Of a DNA stretch of 64,000 nt, positions 44,883 through 54,230 are shown one piece after another (the stretch's first letter is position 1; each line of letters opens with the position of its first letter). The stretch is taken from assembly GCA_022453515.1 (NCBI GenBank), contig JAJNNY010000015.1, forward strand, positions 186,001 to 250,000, in the 5' to 3' direction. The stretch comes from Astrocystis sublimbata. Lineage: Eukaryota; Ascomycota; Sordariomycetes; Xylariales; Xylariaceae. The notes under the pieces are model-generated. The model searched no databases and was not told the origin of the DNA. It was given only the letters and a program-made list of their open reading frames with translations. Position numbers and translations under genes: made by a program.

Positions 44883-45851
44883 ATGGCGAAGAACATCATC
44901 ATCACCGGCGCCGGCGGGCTCGTCGGCCCCCTGATCGCGACCCGCCTTCTCAACTCGCCCGAGTACAACGTGATCCTCACCGACCTCGTCGACCCCGTCG
45001 TGCCCTCAGGCGTAGCGCACCCCGAAAACGCGCAATGTCTAAAAGGCGACATCACCTCCGCCTCGTTCGTCGCGACGCTGCTCTCCGCGGCGCAGCCCTT
45101 GCACGCAATTTTCATCTTCCACGGCATCATGTCCGCGGGATCCGAGGCGAACTACGACCTCTCGCTCTCCGTAAACGTGAACAGCGTGCGGGACCTGCTC
45201 CTCGCACTACGCGCCACCAACCCAGGCGTGCGCGTAATCTACTCGTCGTCGCAGGCCGTCTACGGCCAGCCCCTGCCGCCCAAGGTGACGGACGACGTGA
45301 TCCCGACGCCTGAGGGCACGTACGGCGCGCACAAGCTGCTGACCGAGGTCATGATCAACGACATGCACCGCAAGGGTTTCATCGACGCCTTCATCCTGCG
45401 CTTCCCGAGCGTCGTGGTGCGGCCCGGGCGCCCGACCAATGCGGCCTCTTCGTTTCTGTCCGGCATGATCCGCGAGCCGATGAACGGCGAAGAATGCGTG
45501 ATTCCGCTGAAGGATCGCGGGTTCCGCTCCTTTCTGTGCTCGCCGAGCAAGTTGCAGGAGAACCTGTTTCGCGTGCTGCATATGGACTCGGGGAAGATGC
45601 CGCCGCATATCCGCCACATCAACGTCCCGGGGGTGTCGGTGTCGATACAGGAGCTTATGGATGCGCTGGCGAAGCATGGGGGCGAGGATAAGTTGAAACT
45701 GCTGAGGGAGGAGACGATTCCGGATCTAGAGCGCATTTTGCGCAGTTGGTCGCCTGATTTTGATGTTTCTACGCCGATGAGGCTGGGGTTGACGAAGGAT
45801 GAGAGCGGCGAGGATATTGTTAAGGAGTATATTGATTCCTTGAAGAAGTAG
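44883..45851 (+). CDS. NAD-dependent epimerase/dehydratase, D-erythronate dehydrogenase (DenD)-like
   Basis: A single exon of 322 residues. The extended SDR Rossmann motif ITGAGGLVGPLIATRLL is at residues 7-23. Acidic residues of the NAD site follow in LTDLVDP, then FIFHGIMSAGSEANYD, VIYSSSQAVYGQ and the catalytic YGAHK. The segment ASSFLSGMIREPMNGEECVIPL is characteristic of the DenD branch, which in bacteria oxidises D-erythronate at C2 in acid-sugar catabolism. That assignment is from memory of the family. The gene has no intron, unlike nearly all its neighbours, and its first 500 bases are very rich in C/G third positions. It ends 150 bases from the converging SMP-30-like gene. Confidence 0.93.
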   Translation: MAKNIIITGAGGLVGPLIATRLLNSPEYNVILTDLVDPVVPSGVAHPENAQCLKGDITSASFVATLLSAAQPLHAIFIFHGIMSAGSEANYDLSLSVNVNSVRDLLLALRATNPGVRVIYSSSQAVYGQPLPPKVTDDVIPTPEGTYGAHKLLTEVMINDMHRKGFIDAFILRFPSVVVRPGRPTNAASSFLSGMIREPMNGEECVIPLKDRGFRSFLCSPSKLQENLFRVLHMDSGKMPPHIRHINVPGVSVSIQELMDALAKHGGEDKLKLLREETIPDLERILRSWSPDFDVSTPMRLGLTKDESGEDIVKEYIDSLKK

Positions 45852-46003
45852 TTCATGAAGTACTTTTAATATGATTTAACGACGACACGCAATTCAGTCA
45901 TCAGTAATAATGCTTGCTAATGATACCCATGACCCTGATGCCGCCATTGTATTGTTGCAGGGTTTGCCCACCACGGTGATGTTCTTTCAACGTCACAAAC
46001 AAA

Positions 46004-47763
46004 TCATTCGTCGCCCGTGTATGCACCGCTCGTGGCTGCAATTGTCGCGTAGTAAAGATTCGTCTCTGCGCAGATGACCATGCCGTTATCTCCAGCAAAG
46101 TTGAAATTCGCTGACGTTTCGCCGACAAATATCTTGCCGATCAGCGTGCCAGAGGGGTTGAAGACATGGACACCATCGCCAACACCAGCATAAAGTCGAC
46201 CCTTGGTGTCAATATGAAGCCCTAGCGTATCAGGAGTCTATTAGTATAACAGAAAATGATGACCATCAAGGAAGAGCACGTACCATCTGGCACCCCAACA
46301 TGGACATAGGCAAAGGTTTTCCGGTTCGAGAGAGTCCCGTCGTTCTCAACGTCGTATCGATATCTATCTGCGAATCAGTCGCCTTTCACTCAATTACAAT
46401 CGCAGCTGTATGCATAGAAGCACAGCTTGGACCTACATGGATGCTGGCAAAGTCGCATTCACTCCCCACAGAGCTTGTTGAGCACCAGTGTCAGATACGT
46501 AGAGATAAGAACCGTCAGGGGAGAAAACGAGTCCTGGATACACAATTAGTATCCAATTGCGACGGTTCGTATAGACCGACTAAGAACAAACCATTAGGTT
46601 GACTCAGGCCGTCAGCAACGACTGTAACGGCGCCAGTCTTGTCATTGTACCGGTACACTTGGTGCGGAAGCCCTTCTTTAGGCCTAAAGTCCTGCAGTCT
46701 ACCGTATATGGGGTCCGTGAAGTACAACTCTTTGCTGCCGGGATGGATAGCCATGTCGTTCAGAGAATTAAACTGCCGACCATAGTAGTTGTTCAGGAGA
46801 ACTTCGAAATCACAACAATTAGCGCCAAAATCATCAGCTGGTACGGCTTGAAAACATACCGGTAGTGTTGTAGGGTTCCTCGGGGTTCATGAGTATAAGT
46901 TCTGCAGGTTTGTCATCGCCCTGACCTTCGGCTGCGTAGAGAATCTGGCCTTTATAGTTGATCGCTCCTATGCAGACAGTGAGTACACTTGCATACGACT
47001 GCGAGATTGACAAAGTTCGCATGAAAGTGAATGTACCATTCGGGTTCACGACCAGAGGATTCGAGCCAACGACGTCGATTTTGACGAGGCCTGTGGCGTT
47101 GCGCCTTGTTGAAACTGCCTGGGCCTCGGCGACGCTGATCTTTTGAATGATGGCGGACTTGTTTAAGCCTGCATGACAATAAGATATTATTTCAATATTG
47201 ACATGAGTGGAATATGGGAACAATAATTACATACCTGTCCCGGCATTTGCGGCACCGGCGTTTTGGACGAAGAACGCTTCGTTAGTTGGAGGGTACCTTG
47301 TGTGCAATCAGGTCAATGTCGGCATCTCCTATGAACCAATCAATGGGCTATAACATACCACACAACCGCTTCGTGGAACAGGGGGTCGGTGCCGCTATTT
47401 GCGATGAGCGTCAACGTCGGATTGGTTCCAATCACATCGTAAAATTCATCGTCGTAGACGTGGAACGGCTTGTCTTTTAGCGAAGCAAGGTCATGACCCG
47501 GCGGTATGAAAATCTAACATCGAAGTCAATTAATTGGGCATTCTTAATCCTCGAGCTTCGCAAGAATGTGGACGGATTACTTGACTGCTTACACTGAAGA
47601 TATCGAACTCGCTCGGGGGCGGCACCGTCGGTAGGACATTAGACGCTTTTTGGTCGATGAATTGAGCTTGCTCCGGCATGGGGTCGCGGCGAGTGCCGTC
47701 GTCACGGGCGCCAATAGCGACACCAGCAGACAGCACCGCCAGCGCCAAAGCGAAATTACGCAT
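46004..47763 (-). CDS. Secreted SMP-30/gluconolactonase-like protein
   Basis: Nine exons on the minus strand: 47763-47593, 47513-47359, 47296-47235, 47168-47037, 46967-46860, 46801-46592, 46533-46437, 46363-46284 and 46221-46004; 410 residues. The signal peptide is MRNFALALAVLSAGVAIGA. The body is a beta-propeller of the SMP-30/gluconolactonase/LRE type, with VLLNNYYGRQFNSLNDMAIHP, LYFTDPIYGRLQDFRP, DGLSQPNGLVFSPDGSYLYV and GVPDGLHIDTKGRLYAGVGDG as metal-site and blade landmarks. Likely a calcium-dependent lactonase, substrate unknown. The frame is open to an ATG at 47889, but a TATAAATA box (47900-47907) lies only 11 bases above it, so transcription must begin below it and 47763 is the better start. 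Confidence 0.92.
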
Positions 47764-47899
47764 CTTCGAACTGATGTTGTTCCTATTGCTACTCTCGTTT
47801 TCTGTGCCTCCCACTGCGGTCGTGTCTCGTTCTGGCGTGCTAGGCGATGAGCTCCGTGGGTAATGTGTCTCTTCAGCCAGGTGCGTCATTGTGTGGTCT

Positions 47900-47907
47900 T
47901 ATTTATA
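47900..47907 (-). promoter_or_regulatory. TATA box of the SMP-30-like gene
   Basis: TATAAATA on the minus strand, 137-144 bases upstream of the chosen start codon at 47763. Its closeness to the upstream in-frame ATG at 47889 argues against that ATG being used. Confidence 0.6.
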
Positions 47908-48826
47908 CGGTAACTATACCCTGCAGCATATCACCAAGGTATGGCAGACTCCCGCATATTACGTCGGCGGTACTCTCTAGCAGCCAGCGCCCTAGGGTTA
48001 GGTAATCAGGCGATATCGTGTATGGTGAGTATGGGTATCATGCAGACTAGCATACAACCCACATCCAATACGGGACGTGATCTGACGACTGCAGACCGGT
48101 TGTGATGGGTTTGTGGCTCACACCGCCAAGCAGTGCAGACCAGTGGATCACTTCCCCCTGGCGCGCACGCTCTAAAATGCGGGGAAGTGCTGTGATGTAA
48201 CCTTGGGGTCCTGCTTGGAATCCGAACCGTTTGGGTAATTACCAAGGCCAGCAAATAAAGTAGGCAGGTAGGCGCTGTCGTTAATGAACATGCTGGTATC
48301 ATTGAAGTCCTTAAATCTTCGCGTTATCCTGAATGATACCATGTTTACTGCCAGACTCCTCGGTGTTCTCAATTCTTCTAATTGAAAGGACATGCATGAT
48401 AATGGCTGACATGTTAACCTCTAGGGATCGGCACTGCATACTCGTCGAGTGTATGCGTATGAATATGTCTAGCTGCATCTTCTTCTTGCAGTGCGCAGGT
48501 GCCGATGTGATCGTCAAGTTCGACTAGATTGATGTTGTGAAAAGGTTCTCGCGCCGCGGACACAGGCAGAATGGTCCGAATCTATAGCTTGGATTCCCGA
48601 TTCTCGCCTTACATTTTCAACATTCAAGAAACATCTATTGTTACGGTATTCTATAATATTCACGTTCTATAGATTCTCATGAGCTCGTAATTTAATTTTC
48701 TGGAAGGCGTAGCCAGATACGTAGTCGGTTACATAGTCGCTGGCTCTTACCCATTGAACCAACCCATCATCTTTTCACATCATCCATGCACGCGAAAGAG
48801 GCTTATCCCTAAAGCCCGCCCCGGGC
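47908..48826. other. Intergenic region, nothing recognised
   Basis: About 900 bases upstream of the SMP-30-like gene and downstream of the ankyrin gene. No supportable gene or repeat. Confidence 0.5.
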
Positions 48827-50266
48827 TCAATCTCTCGCAAGTTCAGTCCTGCCCCTTCTCACCCTCTGAAGTGCCTGAACAAGCGGATTACGAACCACTT
48901 CTTCAGGCAAGTCCTTCCCATCATCACCATCCTCAAGTTCCACATTCCCAGTAAGGTCGGCGAGCCGCCTCAGATATCGCCCAACCCGCTCAGTCGGCTC
49001 CCATTTGTCAACCCCCGCGCCCTCAGCAGCCAGCAAAAACAAATCACCGCCCCCTCGACGGTGTGGCATCTTCTCTATCGGATCGGCCCCACGCGCAAGC
49101 AAGAATTCGACAACGTCCCACATGCGCATGGAGACGGCTTTTCGAAGCGGCGATCCCGAGACATACGTCAGCGCATTGACATCGGCTCCATGCTCGATGA
49201 GTACTTCCATGAATGGGCGCCAGGAGAAAGAGTCTTCCTCCTCCTCTCCCTCTCCCTCTCCATCAGCGGCCATCCTCTGGTCCTGATCCCTCCCTGCGCC
49301 CATGGCCCTCCACCGCCTGCTGATTACTTCGTGAAATGGACGGGCGTAGCTCGGATTGGCACCGTGCTCGAGGAGCATTTTCACAATGGCCAAGCTGCCA
49401 TGCTTCGCTGCGAGATCCAGAGCAAGCCCACACGTCCTATCCACAGGTGGCGCCGCCCTGCGTCCCCAGCCTAACCTCCTGCCGTCCTGAAAAGGGGCCA
49501 AGTCCGGATCGGCGCCGTGATGTAGGAGAAGCTGCACGATCTCCTCGTCGCCTATGTTCAGACAGTGCGTCAACGCCACGCCGAAGTGGCCGTCGATGCT
49601 GGCAACTTGCTGGTTCGGATGGTAGCCGTGCTGGATGCAGAGCTGGAACAAGGGCAGAGAATGGTTCTCGCACGCGCCTTCGACGACGGATCCGTCGAGA
49701 TGCGCACCGCCCCCTTTATCCTTATCGAGGAGATAGCGGATGACGCTGACCTGGTTGGCGCGGGATGCGATCGCTAGCCCATCCTGCACGCCGACTTGGG
49801 AAAGAGTCACTCTCTTTTCTGTCACCCAGTGTTCAACTGTGGCCAGAGATCCCTCGGCGCAAGCTGCGAAGAAGGGGCGCACCTCAACGTTGGGATAGTG
49901 GTGCGGATAGACGATGCCGTTGTGCCATTCGCTTTTCTTGAGCAGGGGAGGTGGCAGCGCTGGTAAGCCGAGGTCGGAGAAGAGAGCCTCAAGTTCTCTT
50001 CGCAGCGGCGCTCGTCGTAGCTCCTCGTACTCTTCTTCCCTCTCTGCCGCATTGTTGACTTCCTGCTGATCGGCCTGGGTCCATGTTTGATTGGACCAGC
50101 GTTGTTGGCGATCTGCGCGACGAGATTCATTGTTGTCATCGTCGTCATTATCGTTCCTCTGAGTAGGGAATTCTGAGAATTGTTTGAAAGCCTCGGCGGA
50201 GTAGAATTGAATGGGAGGTTTTCTCCCTTTCGCCTGCATATGACGGGACGTAGAAGCTCGTGGCAT
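48827..50266 (-). CDS. Ankyrin-repeat protein
   Basis: A single exon of 479 residues from ATG 50266 (MPRASTSRHMQAKGR). The frame extends upstream to 50431, but the first upstream residues look like 5' leader. The N-terminal 110 residues are polar, with a DNDDDDNNE tract. From about residue 150 there are several ankyrin units, most clearly IVQLLLHHGADPDLAP, ALDLAAKHGSLAIVKMLLEHGANP, VLIEHGADVNALT and VVEFLLARGADPIEK. A low-complexity EGEGEEEEED tract, encoded by a CTCCCT repeat near 49236-49262, interrupts the array. Role is probably protein binding; no catalytic domain is seen. Confidence 0.9.
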   Translation of the reverse strand: MPRASTSRHMQAKGRKPPIQFYSAEAFKQFSEFPTQRNDNDDDDNNESRRADRQQRWSNQTWTQADQQEVNNAAEREEEYEELRRAPLRRELEALFSDLGLPALPPPLLKKSEWHNGIVYPHHYPNVEVRPFFAACAEGSLATVEHWVTEKRVTLSQVGVQDGLAIASRANQVSVIRYLLDKDKGGGAHLDGSVVEGACENHSLPLFQLCIQHGYHPNQQVASIDGHFGVALTHCLNIGDEEIVQLLLHHGADPDLAPFQDGRRLGWGRRAAPPVDRTCGLALDLAAKHGSLAIVKMLLEHGANPSYARPFHEVISRRWRAMGAGRDQDQRMAADGEGEGEEEEDSFSWRPFMEVLIEHGADVNALTYVSGSPLRKAVSMRMWDVVEFLLARGADPIEKMPHRRGGGDLFLLAAEGAGVDKWEPTERVGRYLRRLADLTGNVELEDGDDGKDLPEEVVRNPLVQALQRVRRGRTELARD

Positions 50267-51363
50267 TTTCTCGCTGGTACTCTTGGCTTGGATGATCTGA
50301 TGAGTGGCGATGGTGTTGGTGAAGCTAACGAGTAGGATAGCTGCACGAATGTGTTGCAAGAGTAAGAGGTAGGAATTGAACAGGGGACGGAGGCTTCTGG
50401 TGCACTCAACCCTCCCTGTCTTATGGCTCACAGACGCAAGACCGTGGGCGATTGTGAGTCTAAGCCTTCCAAATTCAATTAACTTTCGATGCGGCGCATG
50501 ACATTTATCGGTGTAAGCAGCGCATGTGTTTAACAGAGTTCTGATTAAGCTGCAGCCCTAGAGGTGCAAGTGTGGAATCTTTGAGTTGATTAACTGTCAG
50601 TTTGTAGGGGCCATGGGGCCATACGTCTCACATCGGTATCCAAGAGAGACGAAGTTCAAAGACGTTGTTGTATTGGGGGAGGTTACTGCGTGGGGTCTAA
50701 ACCAGTCAGCCTACCGAAGGTAGGTGGTAAGTACGAGTACGAATAGTCTAAGCTACACTGTGCCTTCCTTCTGCTGACGTTCCCTCTCCAAGAACATAAC
50801 ATGAAAAAGTCAAGTCGAATGCGCATGCGCATAAGGTTTCTTTTATCAAGTGGGTAAGTAGGATCACTGTGTGCGCCACTCGTCAGCTATGTCGTAATGC
50901 CGCCTCCTACTCCGAAATTAAGAAACAAGCCCCCAACAGCTATTCCAAAAATACACATACATCAATCGCCGTCGCCCACTCATTTTTCGAATTGAATACC
51001 TAACATATTGTTACTTCTGCCATGCATATCCGTTAGGTTGATTTTTCAACTACCTACCTAGACTGGGGCAGCGCTGTCGATCGGCCCTCTTCGTGTCTGA
51101 CGTAGGTAGGAATGCCACTTTTCGAAATCCTCTGGCGTACTTTCGTACGCGATATGTTGGGGGCTATGTGTTTCATCCTGCCGTACAACGCTACTATAGC
51201 TGGATTATCCCAACGGTTATTCGGTTGTTGTTCGGTGAGGTGAAGGAATCAGAGGAGTAGCCCGTCTCATCAGGATGGCAGTATAAAAGACCTACTACGC
51301 CTCGGGCACAATTTCGACTTGGGCGATGTAGGCACACATGGTCTCTGGACACTCTAGCTACTC
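50267..51363. other. Divergent promoter region
   Basis: Lies between the ankyrin gene (minus) and the secreted-protein gene (plus). Apart from the TATA box at 51282 and TAGGTAGG words near 50715 and 51103 I see no feature. Confidence 0.45.
51282..51289 (+). promoter_or_regulatory. TATA box of the secreted mucin-like protein gene
   Basis: TATAAAAG lies 75 bases upstream of the ATG at 51364, a normal distance for a short fungal 5' leader. Confidence 0.6.
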
Positions 51364-53583
51364 ATGATGGCATCCATTTATCGATGGCTAGTCTTTGCAG
51401 CTCTTACTATTGCCGCGGAGCCAGCCATTGCCGTGGAACCACCGCATCGCCAGATAGATCCCCTTCATCATGTCCCACACCTTAGGAGGCAACAACCCTT
51501 TGCCAATTCGACGTTCTCGACTTCAAGTTTTAGTAGCAGCTCGTTGAGCTCTGTTACAGCTACCACATCGTCCCTTACAGATGCCAGCTCAACTTTCGAA
51601 AGCACCTCCTCGCTGTCCCAAACAGAAACATCCGCAAGTTCAACCCCTGAGAATGGCTCAAGTGGGACCTCGTCAAAGTCCTCTTCCGCTCCTGCGGCTT
51701 CAACATCTAGTGTTAGCAGCACTAGTAGCTCGTCAGAGTTGTTAACTAGTACCACTTCTTCGCCAAGTTCGCCTACCGTCACCAACACCCCGACCGCTAC
51801 TTCGACCGATGGCGCTGGCGGCGGTGGGGTAGGGGGTGGAGGCGGTGGTGGAGGTGACGGTGGTGGTGATATGGGAGGAGGAGGAAGCGGAGGCGGAGGC
51901 GGCGGCGGTGGAGGAGGAGGTGCAGGCGGAGGAGGAGGTGCAGGAAGCGGCGGAGGAGGAGGAGGCGGAGGAGGAGGCGGTGGTGGTGGTGATGGAGGCG
52001 ACGACGGAGATAACAACCAGTCAACAACGACCACATCTCCCACTAGCACCTCTTCAAACTCCTGCTCGACGAGCATGACCGTAACCTGGGAGAGTGTCTT
52101 CTGCACCGTCACAGCGACCTCGACTGCAGATGCTGCGTCAAACCAACGTCGAGACGAAGGCTGCAGTACCCGTGTCTTCAGCACCATAACAGCATGTAGC
52201 GTCACAGCATCCACCTTCACGAGCACCACCACCGTGCTTCCGTCCCAAACAGCACGCCCAGGCTGTGGCCCCAACACCTGCGGCAACGGCAAGACGTGCG
52301 GCGTGAAACAACATCTCGGGAAAAGAGCCGTCCCCAGAACAACGGAGCCCGGTATCTGCCATTGGGCCGGGCCCGAAAGCTACGCTAATCCCGCGGATTT
52401 CATGGCCAGTGAAGGCAACCTTGGCTCTTCTCGGGCCATGGGCACGGAGAACTCGAAGATTGTGCCCCTTCCAGAGGATGGCAAGACCTCGTCAGAGGTT
52501 GTCGGCTTTTTCGACAAGCCTGTGTCGCTCGCGGTGCCTCACCTGGTCGGCTGCACGTCCATCATCGTAGTGTCGCGGAAGGGGGCATGGGCGAACCATA
52601 TCTGGGAACTGCCTGTGTTCCGCCCCGAGGAAGACGACGAGTCCGGTGCGATTAAATATGCCCTCCCGGGAACATTGGACTTTACCGAGGACGATTTCCC
52701 AGCCATGCAACAACTCGCTTTTTTCAAAACCGAAGCGCTGGATAAATTGCACAAGCCATATGATCCCGTCACACCTGAGCATCAATTCGGGCTGGATGAC
52801 CTCAAAGGCTCAGACAAGCCAAAGGACGAGGCGTGGCAAGGCCATTTATTCGATGCGGATAGTGACCCCCAGGTCTTCGCTTTCATCCCGTACGTCACCA
52901 TCGACGACGAAGCAGACCCGAACTACATGGTCGAGCACCCTCAGAACCTCCCAGCAGCTTGGGATCGCCATGATCTGCGCAACCCTCGCGCGGACCAGAA
53001 CGGAGACACCTTCAATGACATGATCAGCGCTGAGCTGAAGTCTATCTTTGGAGAAAAGGACCTGCCTATCCGCAGAGTCCTGTACGCACCCGACGTCGAG
53101 GATTTCGAGGACGCGGGCTTCAATTCACATCGCGGCAGGGCTTTGATCCAGTATCAGCCCGCGGATGATAGCTGTGATTCCAAAGCCCGCTGGCGGATCT
53201 GGTTTGAAGGACAGGTTGATGCACCGACAGAGGAGAAGGAGTGGAGTCCGCTGGACGAGCGAGGAGGCGAGGCGTCCGCGCAGCTCTGTGGTGGTGGAGG
53301 AAACAATCAGAGACGCCAGGCGTGCTCTGTTTCTACCACCGTCTCGATCACCACTACGACTTCGGTCATCGATTCCACGAGCTCTGAGTTGTCAACAAGC
53401 ATTACTATCAGCCAAACGATAACTCCGACTGTTGTGGTGCCTGTGACAACGGCGACAGCGTCCTCATCTGATTCTGTGCCCACTACGACGGCTACACCAA
53501 CAGTTGTGCCTACCGGAGGGGGGGATCCTTTCTGTCAAACATTGACGTTTGAAGACTCTTCCACAGCTGTTCTTTGTTCTTGA
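51364..53583 (+). CDS. Secreted mucin-like, glycine-rich protein with a possible CNF-type deamidase domain
   Basis: A single exon of 739 residues. The signal peptide covers about residues 1-23. Residues about 45-155 are Ser/Thr-rich and likely O-glycosylated, 156-215 form a glycine-rich tract (mostly GGG with Asp and Ala), and a Cys/Ser/Thr segment follows. A globular region spans about 320-640, containing GFFDKPVSLAVPHLVGCTSI and then RKGAWANHIWELPVF, followed by many acidic residues. Cys397 in LVGC and His412 are 15 residues apart, the spacing of the catalytic Cys866/His881 pair of the CNF1 deamidase family. A second Ser/Thr-rich tail ends the protein. Dibasic Kex2-type sites fall at 41-42, 262-263, 320-321 and about 649-650, bracketing the globular region. 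The globular domain recurs in secreted fungal proteins of unknown role. Enzyme activity is an inference from motif spacing only. Confidence 0.88.
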   Translation: MMASIYRWLVFAALTIAAEPAIAVEPPHRQIDPLHHVPHLRRQQPFANSTFSTSSFSSSSLSSVTATTSSLTDASSTFESTSSLSQTETSASSTPENGSSGTSSKSSSAPAASTSSVSSTSSSSELLTSTTSSPSSPTVTNTPTATSTDGAGGGGVGGGGGGGGDGGGDMGGGGSGGGGGGGGGGGAGGGGGAGSGGGGGGGGGGGGGGDGGDDGDNNQSTTTTSPTSTSSNSCSTSMTVTWESVFCTVTATSTADAASNQRRDEGCSTRVFSTITACSVTASTFTSTTTVLPSQTARPGCGPNTCGNGKTCGVKQHLGKRAVPRTTEPGICHWAGPESYANPADFMASEGNLGSSRAMGTENSKIVPLPEDGKTSSEVVGFFDKPVSLAVPHLVGCTSIIVVSRKGAWANHIWELPVFRPEEDDESGAIKYALPGTLDFTEDDFPAMQQLAFFKTEALDKLHKPYDPVTPEHQFGLDDLKGSDKPKDEAWQGHLFDADSDPQVFAFIPYVTIDDEADPNYMVEHPQNLPAAWDRHDLRNPRADQNGDTFNDMISAELKSIFGEKDLPIRRVLYAPDVEDFEDAGFNSHRGRALIQYQPADDSCDSKARWRIWFEGQVDAPTEEKEWSPLDERGGEASAQLCGGGGNNQRRQACSVSTTVSITTTTSVIDSTSSELSTSITISQTITPTVVVPVTTATASSSDSVPTTTATPTVVPTGGGDPFCQTLTFEDSSTAVLCS
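51815..52005 (+). repeat. GGN glycine-codon low-complexity tract
   Basis: Imperfect GGH/GGN trinucleotide repeats encode the polyglycine segment of the secreted protein. Frames on the other strand across it (polyproline) are shadows. Confidence 0.85.
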
Positions 53584-54230
53584 CCTCCTGTTTAGTCCTT
53601 TCATAGCAATCGTATAACCAATAGACTGTTCAAGGGTTTTAAATAAATTCATCGATCTTCACGCCATCTTTACTCCATAGGTACCCGACCTACATCTTTC
53701 AAACGAACCGAACCCCAAGAGCCCGTGTATCCGTCTGCAATACGCGGTCTGCACATGACAACATGAAGCTTTTGTAATTTATGATGATTAGTAACGTGGC
53801 GCGATAGCCCTGTATTATTAAAATAGGTAGGTAGCTAACATCCATATCTCAATCCATCCATCCATTGAAACCCCATCCCTAAATAAATATCATGCTATAA
53901 TAAATAACCATAGGTACTCAACTAGCCATATCCATATACCTAGACGCAGTGGGTAATGCAAATATAAAACGGGTAAACAGATAGACAGACGAACGCGCAA
54001 GTGCAGGGCCTATCCAGCACAGCAGATAAATAACCTTAGTCAGCCCGAACTACCTAAGTTGGTAGGTATTAGGCGGGAATGTAATGCAGTGAGAGAAAAA
54101 AAGTCATTTCATCTCATCATGTCGCCTTACCCGGCACGGCAATAGAATAAAATTTCAACTGTCTCTAAGTAAGATAGGTAAGTAGGTAGGTAGGTGCCTT
54201 TCCATGTTCAAAATCCAATTAATTATGTAA
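53584..54230. other. 3' intergenic region with TAGG microsatellites
   Basis: No gene. TAGGTAGG runs at about 53825-53835 and 54174-54196. It holds the 3' flanks of the secreted-protein gene and of the converging Vps9 gene. Confidence 0.55.

Noticed and set aside
51468..52292. 274-codon minus-strand polyproline frame
   Set aside because: Shadow of the glycine-rich tract of the plus-strand secreted protein.
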